Origin: Pontibacter beigongshangensis
GTDB taxonomy: Bacteria; Bacteroidota; Bacteroidia; Cytophagales; Hymenobacteraceae
DNA: 64,000 nucleotides
Direction of reading: 5' to 3'
NCBI RefSeq assembly: GCF_014332515.1
Contig: NZ_VFSD01000018.1
Span: 62,001-126,000, forward strand
Below are positions 51,322-61,295 of this stretch, in pieces. The translations under genes were made by a program, and so were the position numbers. Each line of letters starts with the position of its first letter. The first letter of the stretch is position 1. The notes under the pieces are model-generated. The model saw only the letters and a list, made by a program, of their open reading frames with translations. It searched no databases and had not been told where the DNA came from.

Positions 51322-51352
51322 AATAGCACTTGCTCCGGCAGGTGCTATTTTT
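51322..51352 (+). terminator. intrinsic terminator after the small hydrophilic protein genes
   Basis: AATAGCACTTGC (51322-51333) pairs with GCAGGTGCTATT (51338-51349), one G-U pair, TCCG loop, followed by TTTTG. Confidence 0.82.
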
Positions 51353-51426
51353 TGTATCAGCTAAATTTACAGCGGCAGCACCCAAAGCAGGCGGCCGTAT
51401 ACTTGTGTAAGAGCTAACCAACCCCT

Positions 51427-52119
51427 ATGGCCCGTTACGCCCTGACAGATATCCATGGTTGCGCCAGCACCCTCAAAGCCATGGTCACACAGCAGCTTCG
51501 TCTTCGCAAAGACGATGAGTTGTATATATTAGGCGATCTGGTAAACAAAGGCCCCGACAGCAAAGGCGTCATCGATTATATCATTCACCTCCGCAAGCAG
51601 CACTACCAGCTAAAGTGCCTGCGCGGCAACCACGACCAGATGCTGCTGCAGGCCGCCCGCACCGGCGAGAGCGCCCTGAAACTGCCGCAGGAGGAGAAGG
51701 AAATGCTGCTGACCAACTTCGGCATAAAAGATATCACGCACCTCCCTGACAGGTACTTCAATTTTCTGGGCAGCCTGCCGTTTTACCTCGAGCTGCCCGA
51801 CTATTTTTTGGTGCACGCCGGCTTCGATTTTAAGCACGACGATATCTTCAGAGATACAGATGCCATGATGAACATCCGTAACTACAAAGTAGACTGGAGC
51901 AAGGTGTCGAACAAGCGCCTGCTGCATGGCCACACTCCCACGGCCCTGCACGCCATTAAAAAAGCCGTGGCGCACGAAGAGCCCCAGATAAACCTCGATG
52001 CTGGCTGCGTGTATTACAAAAATGCCGCCTTTGGCAACCTGGTCGCCCTCGACCTAGATAGCTACGCGCTCTTTGTGCAGTCTAATGTAGATCGGCCTTA
52101 CCTCAACGGCCGAAAGTAG
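51427..52119 (+). CDS. metallophosphoesterase (serine/threonine phosphatase-like)
   Basis: The 230-residue protein is a calcineurin-like phosphoesterase of the PrpA/ApaH-like type. The metal-binding motifs appear in order: DIHG (8-11), GDLVNKGPDS (about 36-45), RGNHD (about 65-69), VHAGF (near 130) and LHGHTP (near 167). It is about the length of bacterial single-domain phosphatases. The substrate could be phosphoproteins or dinucleoside polyphosphates. It follows the stress-like genes but has a separate transcription start region. Confidence 0.9.
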   Translation: MARYALTDIHGCASTLKAMVTQQLRLRKDDELYILGDLVNKGPDSKGVIDYIIHLRKQHYQLKCLRGNHDQMLLQAARTGESALKLPQEEKEMLLTNFGIKDITHLPDRYFNFLGSLPFYLELPDYFLVHAGFDFKHDDIFRDTDAMMNIRNYKVDWSKVSNKRLLHGHTPTALHAIKKAVAHEEPQINLDAGCVYYKNAAFGNLVALDLDSYALFVQSNVDRPYLNGRK

Positions 52120-52936
52120 GGCAAAGTTTAAGCTGCCGGGTATCAAAAAAAGAAGTTATTTGTCTCCTTTTTCGTCCCTGCCCGTATACGGCCATTTTAC
52201 AGCTGGTATACCTTAGGCGCATGCAAACATGGTCTGTCGCATATTAGACGGAACAGCAGCAGGGGCCTCTGGAGGGCATTTTTGATTAGCATAATTAGGG
52301 TTTCCTGTCAATAGCTTCTTCTCAAACCAACCTGACCAGCCGTACCTGAAGGCGCCTGGAAATTAGTACAGGTTTGAGCGCAAAGCCTGTAAAGCTCAGA
52401 CGTGGCGAGCTTGGTTCTAAAAAGATTTGTCTATTGCCGCTGCAGTTGTGAACCCTGCTTAAACATTGCCAGCAGCAGCAGCCGAGTAGCCGATATCCCT
52501 TAAATCAGGTATGGTAAAAAATAACGTTTTATTTATTTTATTGTAAAATAATGTTACAATATTCAGGCATATGATTTTAAATGTTTTTTTAAATATGAAA
52601 TTTTGCCTTACCTTTAGTGCCATTATGAGTTGTTTAATAGCAAGAACGAATATTAAAGTTATAACTTTAATATAACACAGGTCTCCTACTCTTTCTCTGC
52701 CTTCGTCCTGAAAATATGGCTGGGATAGATGGACAGATGTAAGTGATTCTGCGTAAGCATATTACAGGAGATTAGCTGCTCTGGCAGTTGTAATAAACAA
52801 TAAAGTAGTAACCCAACATACCAGTTAATGGCACCGGATTTTGTTTTCTGCCACAGATGAGGCAGAAGAGAGAGTCAGGGCTATTGTTATGATGTTACCC
52901 ATTCTGAATACTAGAATATTTTAATTTTTTAATTTT
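52120..52936. other. 817-base intergenic region before the adhesin gene
   Basis: It contains family A copy 21 (52266-52296). The second half is A+T-rich (for example, around 52520-52680) and shows no open frame or hairpin terminator that I can support. It presumably carries the promoter of the following gene. Confidence 0.6.
52266..52296 (+). repeat. family A dispersed element, copy 21
   Basis: CCTCTGGAGGGCATTTTTG followed by ATTAGCATAATT, preceded by GCAGCAGGG. Confidence 0.84.
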
Positions 52937-55900
52937 ATGAGACAAACTTTTACTCTCTCTTTTAAAAACTTTCTAATTCCGCTGCTCCTGCAGGTGGTGC
53001 TGGCGCTCAGTGTGGTAGTGCCGGGGTATGGGCAGGCGACACGTGTTACTGTTTTTTCTGAAACAATGGGAACTGTGCCATCTGCTTCTGCGAGTCCATT
53101 ATCTGGTGTTGATGTACATGAAAGAGAAAACCGTTTTGATAACGACAATGCCACTATGACTGGTAGTGGGGCTGTTAATGCCTCATTTCCATCAGGTGGT
53201 GCATATACAGGTGCTTCCGGAAATAATAATGTAATTGTTGCTGGGCCTACAGGTTTTTTTCAGATTACAGGCATCAATACAACGGATCTTGAAGGTATAC
53301 AACTTTCATTCGGAATTAGAAAAGGAACTGTGTCTGCTACAGGTACAGACCTTGCTCTTCAATATAGTGTGGATGGCGGAAATAATTGGAGCACCCCTCT
53401 TTCATTTGGCTCTTTAGGATCGGCAACTGAGTGGGAATATAAGCAAGTGTCAGAAGGGTCAATACCTTCTGTTCAAAATCTTCTAATAAGATGGCAGAAA
53501 ACTTCTGGCAATACCCAATATAGAATCGATGATATTTTAGTTACTGGTATACCTGTAGAAACATCTTCGCCTTCTATTACTAGCTTTACACCTACCAGAG
53601 GAGGCATTGGAACCACAATAACAATAATAGGTACCAATTTGCAAGATATAACTGAAGCTATTTTCTTAGAAGATTTTTCTCCTTTAGAGTTTGTTTCAGC
53701 TAGTGCTACCGAAGCAGTTTTCAATGTAGTTGAAGGAGATTTTGAATCTTCCCAATTGGCATTATATACAAGTGGGGGCGAAGAAATTGTTAGCGAAGGT
53801 TTTTTTGAACTCGTAGCTCCAATAATTGATGATTTTACTCCAAAACAAGGTCCGATAGGTACACAAGTTCTAATAACGGGAGAAAACTTAGAGACTACTA
53901 ACGAAGTTACGTTTGGCGGTGATATAACTGTAGCTCCTGATTTTGTAGCGGAAGATGGATCGGCAGTTATCGTTACTGTGCCGGAAGGCGCAGTAACTGG
54001 AGCAATTGTGCTATCTACAGATATTGGTATAATAGCTACATCAGCTGACTTTACTGTACAAGGCCCCACTATAACTTCGTTTGATCCTGTTGCAGGTGCT
54101 GTCGGAACATTAGTAACTATACAAGGCACCAACTTGCTTTCTACTTCTGTGGTAAGATTTGGTGGAGGCGTTGAAGCACAGCCAGAAACCACTTCTGATG
54201 GCACAGTGACTGTTTTGGTGCCAACTGGTGCACTAACAGGGGCGCTTGAGGTTGTAACAGGCATTGGTAACGCTACGAGTGATGATATCTTTACGGTTCA
54301 TAGACCTAGTATATCATTTATATTTCCAACTAGCGCGCGAGTAGGTGCTACCATAGCTGTCAATGGCTCAAGACTTAATATCGGAGGCACACCAACTGTA
54401 GTTTTCTCAGGAGGTGTGGTGGCTGATAGTGTGACAAGTAACACAGGCGGAACACAACTGCAGGTTGTTGTTCCGATAGGTGCACAAACGGGTCCTATCA
54501 CAGTTACTACAACAGAGGGAACAGCCACCTCTCCAACATTTACGGTGTTTACACCAGTCATTACAATTACCGGTACTTTACAACCATTTTCAGCGGTAGT
54601 AGGTACTGCTTCATCATCTCAGACTTACTCAGTTTCTGCCGTGAACCTTATGACTAACATGGTTATCACTGTGCCGGCTAATTTTGAGATTTGGAGACCT
54701 AATGCTGGCGTGTGGGATGTAACAAGAACCCTTATCCCAAATGCCCAGGGGAGTATTGCAAGTACTTCCATAATTGTAAGATACAATCCTGCCGCAGTCG
54801 GATCTCATGGCGGCAATATTACGCATGTGGCAAATAATGGAGATGTAATCGCTACACTGTCAGTATCAGGAACAGCAGAAGCCGCCCTCTCCGTTACCAG
54901 TGTTTCTCCGGGTAGCAGCAGAATAGGCCAGACAATTGTGATAACCGGTACACGCCTTAATGCAGGTACTGCCGGCACTCAGGTAACATTTAATGATGTA
55001 AACGGACAACCAGTAGTTGCTGAAATTACTTCTCTTTCTGCCACAAGCATGAATGTTGTAGTTCCTGTAACTGCGGCATCAGGCACCATAACTGTAACAA
55101 CCTCAGAAGATGTGGTAGCGTGGGAAAACTTTATTGTGCTCAGACCGGAAATCATACTTTCTGGTACGCTGGTTCCATTCGAGACAAATGCCGGGGTGGC
55201 GTCAGCACCACAGCAGTATACGCTATCAGGTGTGAACCTGGTCGAAGGTGTATCTGTTACAGCGCCGACTAATTTCCAGGTTTCTTTAACTGAAACAGAA
55301 GGCTATGTGTCGTTGCTGGAAGTGCCACTGACAAACGAAACGGATGGAAGCCTGGCTGCCACAACTGTTTATGTCAGATATTTGCCTGCAGCACAAGGTA
55401 CAGACAATGGTAGTATCAATCACGTATCGGAAGGCGCCAGTGCAAGCCTGGAAGTGTCGGGTGTAGCCGGTGCTCCTATTGCAGTTACCAGAATATCACC
55501 GACCAGCTCCAGAAAAGGCTTGACCGTAACCTTGACCGGAACCGGGCTCGATGCGGGTACGCCCATCGTAACATTCGCGGGCGACGCTGTAGCTACCATC
55601 GTGAGTTCATCAGCCACAGAAATTAAGGTAACAGTACCAGATGAAGCCCAATCAGGCCCTATCGCCGTAACGGTTGGTGGAACAACGGTATACTCTCCTG
55701 AATTCACAAGGCTGTTCCCTGTCGTATCTGCATCACAAACCACCCTGTCGGTTTTCACGGCGGAAGCTACACAAACTTCGGCTCCCCAGTCTTACACCGT
55801 ATCGGGCACGAATCTCTCACAAAGAATTATGATAACGGCTCCGGAGCACTTCCAGATAGCCAGAGCAGAAGCAGGACCTTATTCCAGCACCATAGGAATC

Positions 55901-56608
55901 GGGATCGACATAGGTAATGGAGTTGCAACAGCTACAACGATTTTCGTAAGGTATGCCCCTCAGGCAGAAGGAGAGCACACTGGGTTTATCATCAACGAGT
56001 CCAGCGGAGACACCCTGAGAATTGCGGTACAAGGAACTGCCGCTCCTCTGCCGGTAGAACTGGTATCCTTCACAGCCGAGCAAAAAGGTGCTGCTACCTT
56101 GCTCAAGTGGGTAACCGCTTCCGAAACAGACAACTCCCACTTCGAAGTAGAGATGTCAGCTTCGCCGGAGACAGGCTTTACGACCGTAGGAACTGTGAAG
56201 AGCAAAGTAGTGAACAGCAGCATCACCACCCGATACGAGTATACGCACCAGGTGCGGAATGCCGGCACTTACTACTACAGACTGAAGCAGGTGGACCTCG
56301 ATGGCACACATGCGTACAGCAACGTTATTGTGGTAGCGTCTAAAGGAGTAGCTGCAAATGCCGTAACAGTGGCACCAAACCCGCTTATTCCTGATTCTAA
56401 AATTATCGTAGAGGCAGCCAGCAGCGGCAAAGCGATCATGCGCCTTACCAGCATGACGGGCCAGCAGGTTTACTTCAGAGAAGTAGAAGTAACAGCAGGG
56501 CCAAATGAGTTCGCCCTGCCATACTACGACAAGCTGCAAAGCGCTGCCTACATACTCACGGTAGAGCTAAACGGAAAAGTGATTTCGACCAAGGTGGTGA
56601 AGCAATAG
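52937..56608 (+). CDS. secreted IPT/TIG-repeat protein with type IX secretion sorting tail
   Basis: The 1223-residue protein has a signal peptide (about 1-32), a beta-sandwich N-terminal domain (about 33-205) and six IPT/TIG units, starting near 211, 294, 376, 456, 652 and 850. Three Ig-like units of another type start near 543, 739 and 931, so the two kinds alternate in the second half. An FN3-like unit follows (about 1038-1135, LPVELVSFTAEQKGAATLLK). The C-terminal 80 residues (VAPNPLIPDSKIIVEA ... ISTKVVKQ) are a type A T9SS sorting domain. A surface or secreted adhesin role is inferred. The first half is visibly more A+T-rich than the last part. Confidence 0.88.
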   Translation: MRQTFTLSFKNFLIPLLLQVVLALSVVVPGYGQATRVTVFSETMGTVPSASASPLSGVDVHERENRFDNDNATMTGSGAVNASFPSGGAYTGASGNNNVIVAGPTGFFQITGINTTDLEGIQLSFGIRKGTVSATGTDLALQYSVDGGNNWSTPLSFGSLGSATEWEYKQVSEGSIPSVQNLLIRWQKTSGNTQYRIDDILVTGIPVETSSPSITSFTPTRGGIGTTITIIGTNLQDITEAIFLEDFSPLEFVSASATEAVFNVVEGDFESSQLALYTSGGEEIVSEGFFELVAPIIDDFTPKQGPIGTQVLITGENLETTNEVTFGGDITVAPDFVAEDGSAVIVTVPEGAVTGAIVLSTDIGIIATSADFTVQGPTITSFDPVAGAVGTLVTIQGTNLLSTSVVRFGGGVEAQPETTSDGTVTVLVPTGALTGALEVVTGIGNATSDDIFTVHRPSISFIFPTSARVGATIAVNGSRLNIGGTPTVVFSGGVVADSVTSNTGGTQLQVVVPIGAQTGPITVTTTEGTATSPTFTVFTPVITITGTLQPFSAVVGTASSSQTYSVSAVNLMTNMVITVPANFEIWRPNAGVWDVTRTLIPNAQGSIASTSIIVRYNPAAVGSHGGNITHVANNGDVIATLSVSGTAEAALSVTSVSPGSSRIGQTIVITGTRLNAGTAGTQVTFNDVNGQPVVAEITSLSATSMNVVVPVTAASGTITVTTSEDVVAWENFIVLRPEIILSGTLVPFETNAGVASAPQQYTLSGVNLVEGVSVTAPTNFQVSLTETEGYVSLLEVPLTNETDGSLAATTVYVRYLPAAQGTDNGSINHVSEGASASLEVSGVAGAPIAVTRISPTSSRKGLTVTLTGTGLDAGTPIVTFAGDAVATIVSSSATEIKVTVPDEAQSGPIAVTVGGTTVYSPEFTRLFPVVSASQTTLSVFTAEATQTSAPQSYTVSGTNLSQRIMITAPEHFQIARAEAGPYSSTIGIGIDIGNGVATATTIFVRYAPQAEGEHTGFIINESSGDTLRIAVQGTAAPLPVELVSFTAEQKGAATLLKWVTASETDNSHFEVEMSASPETGFTTVGTVKSKVVNSSITTRYEYTHQVRNAGTYYYRLKQVDLDGTHAYSNVIVVASKGVAANAVTVAPNPLIPDSKIIVEAASSGKAIMRLTSMTGQQVYFREVEVTAGPNEFALPYYDKLQSAAYILTVELNGKVISTKVVKQ

Positions 56609-56624
56609 CACCTACCCTGGCAAC

Positions 56625-56659
56625 AAAAGATCCCGGCGCCGAAAGTGCCGGGATCTTTT
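56625..56659 (+). terminator. intrinsic terminator of the adhesin gene
   Basis: Perfect arms AAAAGATCCCGGC (56625-56637) and GCCGGGATCTTTT (56647-56659), followed by GTTTTA, 17 bases after the stop. Confidence 0.88.
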
Positions 56660-56707
56660 GTTTTATAGCCCTCCAATAACCAATTCAGGGAGGCGCGGCA
56701 GCAGAAG

Positions 56708-56737
56708 CTCGGGAGGGCAGTTTTTATTCAGATAATT
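56708..56737 (+). repeat. family A dispersed element, copy 22
   Basis: CTCGGGAGGGCAGTTTTT followed by ATTCAGATAATT. It runs directly into a family E string. Confidence 0.78.
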
Positions 56738-56858
56738 GCTGGTTATTTGTTTTTTGTTGTTGAATGGTTGAGGAGGATATTTGAAGAGGAACCTCAAAAC
56801 ACATTGCAACTCTTAACTCATAGCTCTTAACTTTAGAAGAGCCCTGTTTCTCAAAAGG

Positions 56859-56889
56859 CCTCGCGAGGGCCAGTTTCATTAGAATAATT
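56859..56889 (+). repeat. family A dispersed element, copy 23
   Basis: CCTCGCGAGGGCCAGTTTC followed by ATTAGAATAATT. Confidence 0.83.
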
Positions 56890-57054
56890 CCTGCGAAGCC
56901 GTAAACCTCGCAGCGTCTTTTGCGGCCCTTTCTCCGCAATAGCAGATTGGTATGGCCACGATTTTTTTAGGATTATCTACTTAAAATCTGCAAACATTGG
57001 TTTATTCAGGTGCAAAGCTTAATTTTGAAACCTATAACAGCAACCAAAGTAGCA

Positions 57055-58329
57055 ATGCAAAAGGACACAGCCATTTTTGACTTAATTGCCAAAGAAAAAG
57101 CACGCCAGACTCATGGCATCGAACTAATCGCCTCCGAAAACTTTGTGTCGGAGCAGGTCATGCGGGCCATGGGCAGCGAAATGACCAACAAGTACGCCGA
57201 AGGCCTCCCGGGTAAACGCTATTATGGTGGCTGTGAAATTGTAGATCAGGCGGAACAACTGGCCATAGATCGTGCAAAAGAACTTTTTGGAGCCGTATGG
57301 GTAAACGTGCAGCCGCACTCCGGCGCGCAGGCAAACGCAGCTGTCATGCTGGCCGTCTTAAACCCCGGCGACAAAATCCTGGGCTTCGACCTGTCGCATG
57401 GCGGTCACCTGACCCACGGTTCGCCTGTAAATTTCTCCGGTAAAATATACAAGCCATCTTTCTACGGGGTGGAGCAGGAAACCGGCCTGATCGATTTCAG
57501 CAAAGTGGTGGAGATCGCACGTCGGGAGCAGCCAAAGCTGATCATCTGCGGCGCTTCTGCCTATTCGCGCGAGTGGGACTACAAAAAGCTGCGCGAAGCC
57601 GCCGACGAGGTGGGCGCGCTCCTGCTGGCCGACATCTCGCACCCGTCCGGCCTGATTGCACGCGGCTTGCTGAACGATCCGTTTGAGCATTGCCACATCG
57701 TAACCACCACTACCCACAAGACCCTGCGCGGCCCAAGAGGCGGCATGATCATGATGGGCAAAGACTTTGAGAACCCATTTGGCCTCAAAACTCCAAAAGG
57801 CGAGACACGCATGATGTCGTCGTTGCTGGATGGCGCCGTGTTCCCTGGCACACAGGGCGGCCCGCTGGAGCACGTGATCGCTGCCAAAGCCGTTTCTTTC
57901 TTCGAAGCCCTTTCTGACGATTACCTGAGCTATGTGCAGCAGGTGCAGCAAAACGCACAAGCCATGGCCAAAGCATTCGTATCGCGCGGCTACGACATTA
58001 TTTCCGGTGGCACCGACAACCACATGATGCTGATCGACCTGCGCTCCAAGGGCCTTACCGGCAAATTGGCCGAGAATGCCTTGGTAAAAGCAGACATTAC
58101 CATCAACAAAAACATGGTTCCTTTCGACGATAAGTCTCCTTTCGTTACCTCTGGCATGCGTGTAGGAACGGCCGCTATCACGACCAGGGGCCTCAAAGAA
58201 AACGACATGGAGCGTATAGTGGAGCTGATCGACCAGGTGCTGATGAACAACGAGAACGAAAGCACCCTGCAGTCGGTACGCAAAGAGGTGAATAGCTGGA
58301 TGGAGCAATACCCGCTCTTCGCCTACTAA
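57055..58329 (+). CDS. glyA: serine hydroxymethyltransferase
   Basis: I chose ATG 57055 ([18 protein letters not shown], 424 residues); the 15 codons upstream are not conserved in type. The PLP enzyme converts serine and tetrahydrofolate to glycine and methylene-tetrahydrofolate. The Schiff-base Lys222 is in [16 protein letters not shown]. Also seen are [15 protein letters not shown] and the [15 protein letters not shown] segment. It heads the rightward unit glyA-tatC-rpiB. Confidence 0.97.
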   Translation: MQKDTAIFDLIAKEKARQTHGIELIASENFVSEQVMRAMGSEMTNKYAEGLPGKRYYGGCEIVDQAEQLAIDRAKELFGAVWVNVQPHSGAQANAAVMLAVLNPGDKILGFDLSHGGHLTHGSPVNFSGKIYKPSFYGVEQETGLIDFSKVVEIARREQPKLIICGASAYSREWDYKKLREAADEVGALLLADISHPSGLIARGLLNDPFEHCHIVTTTTHKTLRGPRGGMIMMGKDFENPFGLKTPKGETRMMSSLLDGAVFPGTQGGPLEHVIAAKAVSFFEALSDDYLSYVQQVQQNAQAMAKAFVSRGYDIISGGTDNHMMLIDLRSKGLTGKLAENALVKADITINKNMVPFDDKSPFVTSGMRVGTAAITTRGLKENDMERIVELIDQVLMNNENESTLQSVRKEVNSWMEQYPLFAY

Positions 58330-58358
58330 AAAACGGAAGTGCTGAGGAGCCTTAATCA

Positions 58359-59198
58359 ATGAATAAGCCTAATATGGAGGAAGAGCCACAGGAGATGTCC
58401 TTTGTGGACCATCTGGAGGAGTTAAGATGGCACATTATCAGGTCGCTCAGTTCTATTCTGGTATTTGCGATTATCGCCTTTCTGGCCAAAGGCTTCGTGT
58501 TTCATGATATTATACTGGCTCCTTCGCGCACCGATTTCCTGAGCTACAGGTTTTTGTGCGAGTTAGGCGAGCGGATTGGCTCTGATGTGCTCTGCATTAC
58601 CGATCTGGGCTTTACGATTCAGAGCAGGCAGATGAGCGGACAGTTTGCCATGCACATTATGGTGTCGCTGGTGCTGGGGCTGGCCTGCGCGTTTCCGTAT
58701 GCGTTCTGGGAGATCTGGCGCTTTGTGAGCCCGGGCCTCTACCCGGAGGAGCAGAAAAACTCCAGAGGGGCCGTGTTCTTTGTGTCGGTGCTGTTCATGT
58801 TAGGGCTCCTGTTTGGCTACTATGTGGTGTCGCCGATCTCGATCAACTTTCTGGCCAGCTACCAGGTAGACCCCTCGATCCTGAATGAGTTCGACCTGTC
58901 TTCGTACATCTCCACGCTCACCACGCTCTGCCTGGCCTGCGCCATCATGTTCCAGCTACCGGTGGTTGTCTATTTCTTCACCAAAGCCGGTCTGCTCACA
59001 CCCGAGATCATGAAGCTGTACCGGCGCCACTCCATCATTATTATTCTGGTGATTGCGGCCATCATTACACCGCCTGATATCATCAGCCAGCTGTTGATAG
59101 CGATGCCCCTGTTAGTACTCTACGAAGTAAGCATCAGGGTTTCGAGCTCTATCCGTAAAAGAGATTTAAAGCGATTAAACCAAAACGATACCATCTAA
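58359..59198 (+). CDS. tatC: Sec-independent protein translocase TatC
   Basis: The 279-residue protein is the integral receptor subunit of the twin-arginine translocase, with six membrane helices. The signature SFVDHLEELRWHIIRSL is at residues 14-30, and the FYFFTKAGLLTPE-like part (VYFFTKAGLLTPEIM) is near residue 208. The periplasmic loop after helix 1 (LAPSRTDFLSYRFLCELGER) is longer than in Proteobacteria, as usual for Bacteroidota. TatA/TatB are not in the window. It is 29 bases after glyA. Confidence 0.95.
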   Translation: MNKPNMEEEPQEMSFVDHLEELRWHIIRSLSSILVFAIIAFLAKGFVFHDIILAPSRTDFLSYRFLCELGERIGSDVLCITDLGFTIQSRQMSGQFAMHIMVSLVLGLACAFPYAFWEIWRFVSPGLYPEEQKNSRGAVFFVSVLFMLGLLFGYYVVSPISINFLASYQVDPSILNEFDLSSYISTLTTLCLACAIMFQLPVVVYFFTKAGLLTPEIMKLYRRHSIIIILVIAAIITPPDIISQLLIAMPLLVLYEVSIRVSSSIRKRDLKRLNQNDTI

Positions 59199-59202
59199 GA
59201 TT

Positions 59203-59640
59203 ATGGCCTATAAAATAGCAATCGGCGGTGACCACGCAGGGTTTGCGTACAAAGGTATGCTCACAAAAGTGTTGGAGGCAGATGGTCATGAACTAAAAGA
59301 TTTCGGCCCCTATACCGGCGAGTCGTCCGACTACCCGGACTTTGTGCACCCACTCTCGAAAGCAGTGGCAAACCAGGAGTTCGATTATGGCATACTGGTG
59401 TGCGGCAGCGGCAACGGCGTGGCCATTACAGCCAACAAGTACCCGGAAATACGCGCAGCACTGTGCTGGAAGCCCGAGCTGGCGCAACTGGCACGCGGCC
59501 ACAACAACGCCAACGTGCTCTGTATCCCATCCAGGTTCGTGTCGGAAGAGGAAGCCGTAGAGATGATGCGCGTTTTCCTGTCTACTGACTTTGAAGGCGG
59601 TCGCCACCAGACAAGAGTCAACAAGATCACGAACTGCTAA
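59203..59640 (+). CDS. rpiB: ribose-5-phosphate isomerase B
   Basis: The 145-residue enzyme interconverts ribose-5-phosphate and ribulose-5-phosphate. It has the RpiB motifs IAIGGDHAGFAYKGML, DFGPYTGESSDYPD, VCGSGNGVAITANK with the catalytic Cys, and ARGHNNANVLCIPSRF. The start is four bases after tatC, so the two genes are co-transcribed. Confidence 0.96.
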   Translation: MAYKIAIGGDHAGFAYKGMLTKVLEADGHELKDFGPYTGESSDYPDFVHPLSKAVANQEFDYGILVCGSGNGVAITANKYPEIRAALCWKPELAQLARGHNNANVLCIPSRFVSEEEAVEMMRVFLSTDFEGGRHQTRVNKITNC

Positions 59641-59681
59641 GTAGAAGCTGTAGTAGCCGTAGAAACATTAAACATCAGGAG

Positions 59682-59705
59682 CGCGGGCCAATAGGTCCGC
59701 GTTTT
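59682..59705 (+). terminator. intrinsic terminator of the glyA-tatC-rpiB unit
   Basis: CGCGGGCC (59682-59689) pairs with GGTCCGCG (59694-59701) with one G-U pair, followed by TTTTCTGTTT. Confidence 0.75.
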
Positions 59706-59736
59706 CTGTTTAGGGCCCATATAAGGAGCAGCAGAG

Positions 59737-59767
59737 CCTCTGGAGGGGCTTTTTCATTAGAATAATT
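59737..59767 (+). repeat. family A dispersed element, copy 24
   Basis: CCTCTGGAGGGGCTTTTTC followed by ATTAGAATAATT, preceded by GCAGCAGAG; this copy fits the consensus almost perfectly. It lies between convergent genes. Confidence 0.88.
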
Positions 59768-59771
59768 CCTG

Positions 59772-61193
59772 CTACAGACTCCTGTTCTGTTTTCCCTGCC
59801 TTTTGTAAACAGCAGGAGCGTCAGTGGCTTCGTAGGCATCAAAAACAGTGGGCAACTTATATTTCAGCTCTGGCATAAGCCCAACTTGGTCAATAATGTA
59901 CTCCGGCGATTCTTTTTGGAAATTCTGATACAGCGCAAACACTGCCTCATAGTCCTTTAGCCAGCCAAAATGCCGCTGCGACAGCTTCCAGTTCAGGTAA
60001 GGCGTTGCGATTTTGTTGTGTATGTAATACCTGATGTCGTTGCCGAGCACGAGCACTGAGGTGCCCTTAATTGATTGTGGAGGCGAGTCAGGCAAAAGGA
60101 TCCCGGATTCGTCGATCTTGACCCATGCACTTACGCCCAATGGCTGCCGGTAGCGCAGCAGCACAACCCCGGCCAGCATCACCAGGTAAATCAGGGTGAT
60201 GACCCAGGGTTTCATGCGGCTGGTAAACAAAAACTCGCTGAAGTAGGCAATCGGCGGGAGCAGCACCAGAAACAAAGCCGCCGACACCTCATCGCGGGAG
60301 ATAATGACCATGAGGCTGACCATGAGCCACACCACCATCAGCTGCTGAAACTTTACCTGGAACACGAGCCGCTGCGGCAGCGAGAGCATACTGAACAGCG
60401 ACAGGGCCAGCACCAGCACCGGCAGCACGAGCAGCTTGGCAAGGTCGGCCGGCGGGATCAGGAACGAAACCTCGAACTGCCAGGGCCGGAGCAGGTGCAG
60501 CTCCAGAAAGTTGCTCACCGTGCCGGTAAACAGGTAATAGCTCAGCAGCATGGCATACGGAAAGGCAAACCCGCACAGCATCAGCAGCGAGCTGCGGAAG
60601 GTGGCCGAAGCAAAAAATATAATAGCGAACAGCCCCATGAGCAGAAACAGCGCCAGCGGCAGAAAGCTGAGCGCTGCCAGCCCCAGCATAAACCCCCCGA
60701 TAAACAGGCGGCTGTTATCCAGCCCCTCCCGCGATAAGGTTATAAAGTAGGGCAAAGAGAGAATAACAAAGGTGTAGCCGATGAGCAATGGCGTGAGCAT
60801 CTCAAACTCGAGCGTAAGGCAGCCAAGCGTCAGGTACACCAGGGCCGGCAGGTAGTTTTTTTCCTGGTACACTTTGTTCCGGATCAGGGTCGTGTTCAGG
60901 GCCAGTGCCTGCGCCAGCAGAAGCGCCGTGGCCACCAGCCGGTAGGTGAGGTAGGAGCGGCCCGCCACCACATCTATGGTCCAGTACACCAGGGCTGACA
61001 GCGGGGCCGTGCTGTCGTAGATTTCGCGGTACATGGCAAACCCGTCGGCCATACGCTCGCCTACCAGCATAAAGTTAAGTTCCGGCACTGTGGCAGGAAT
61101 ACCTAGTAAGATAAGCGGAACACGTATGGCCAGGTAAAGTAAAACCAGCAGGATCAGTCGGGAAGGCAGTATGCTTCTGAAGTAACTAATCAA
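59772..61193 (-). CDS. polytopic membrane protein of unknown function (473 aa)
   Basis: The protein has about eleven hydrophobic segments between residues 8 and 350, then a soluble C-terminal region (about 355-473, beginning VSAWVKIDESGILLP). The opening, with PATVPELNFMLVGERMADGF and YREIYDSTAPLSALVYW, resembles the first periplasmic loop of GT-C glycosyltransferases or mannosyltransferase-like proteins: an acidic pair in an early loop and then DSTAPLSALVYW. I cannot assign a reaction. It is leftward between the glyA unit and rbfA, which is divergent. Confidence 0.78.
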   Translation of the reverse strand: MISYFRSILPSRLILLVLLYLAIRVPLILLGIPATVPELNFMLVGERMADGFAMYREIYDSTAPLSALVYWTIDVVAGRSYLTYRLVATALLLAQALALNTTLIRNKVYQEKNYLPALVYLTLGCLTLEFEMLTPLLIGYTFVILSLPYFITLSREGLDNSRLFIGGFMLGLAALSFLPLALFLLMGLFAIIFFASATFRSSLLMLCGFAFPYAMLLSYYLFTGTVSNFLELHLLRPWQFEVSFLIPPADLAKLLVLPVLVLALSLFSMLSLPQRLVFQVKFQQLMVVWLMVSLMVIISRDEVSAALFLVLLPPIAYFSEFLFTSRMKPWVITLIYLVMLAGVVLLRYRQPLGVSAWVKIDESGILLPDSPPQSIKGTSVLVLGNDIRYYIHNKIATPYLNWKLSQRHFGWLKDYEAVFALYQNFQKESPEYIIDQVGLMPELKYKLPTVFDAYEATDAPAVYKRQGKQNRSL

Positions 61194-61295
61194 GAGATTA
61201 TAGAGTTAGAAAGCGAGATAAACGTGCCTTCTCCGAAATGAGTAGGTCACTTTTGGGGTAAAAATGCGAAATTAATATGATATTTGCATCTTCGT

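Larger units (their letters stand above)
56609..57054. other. repeat-rich intergenic region before glyA
   Basis: It contains the adhesin terminator (56625-56659), family A copies 22 and 23 (56708-56737, 56859-56889), between them a family E string (TTGTTGTTGAATGGTTGAGG) and a family G string (ACTCATAGCTCTTAACTTTAG). A partial family B core (CCTCGCAGCGT, about 56907) lies to the right. Confidence 0.65.
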
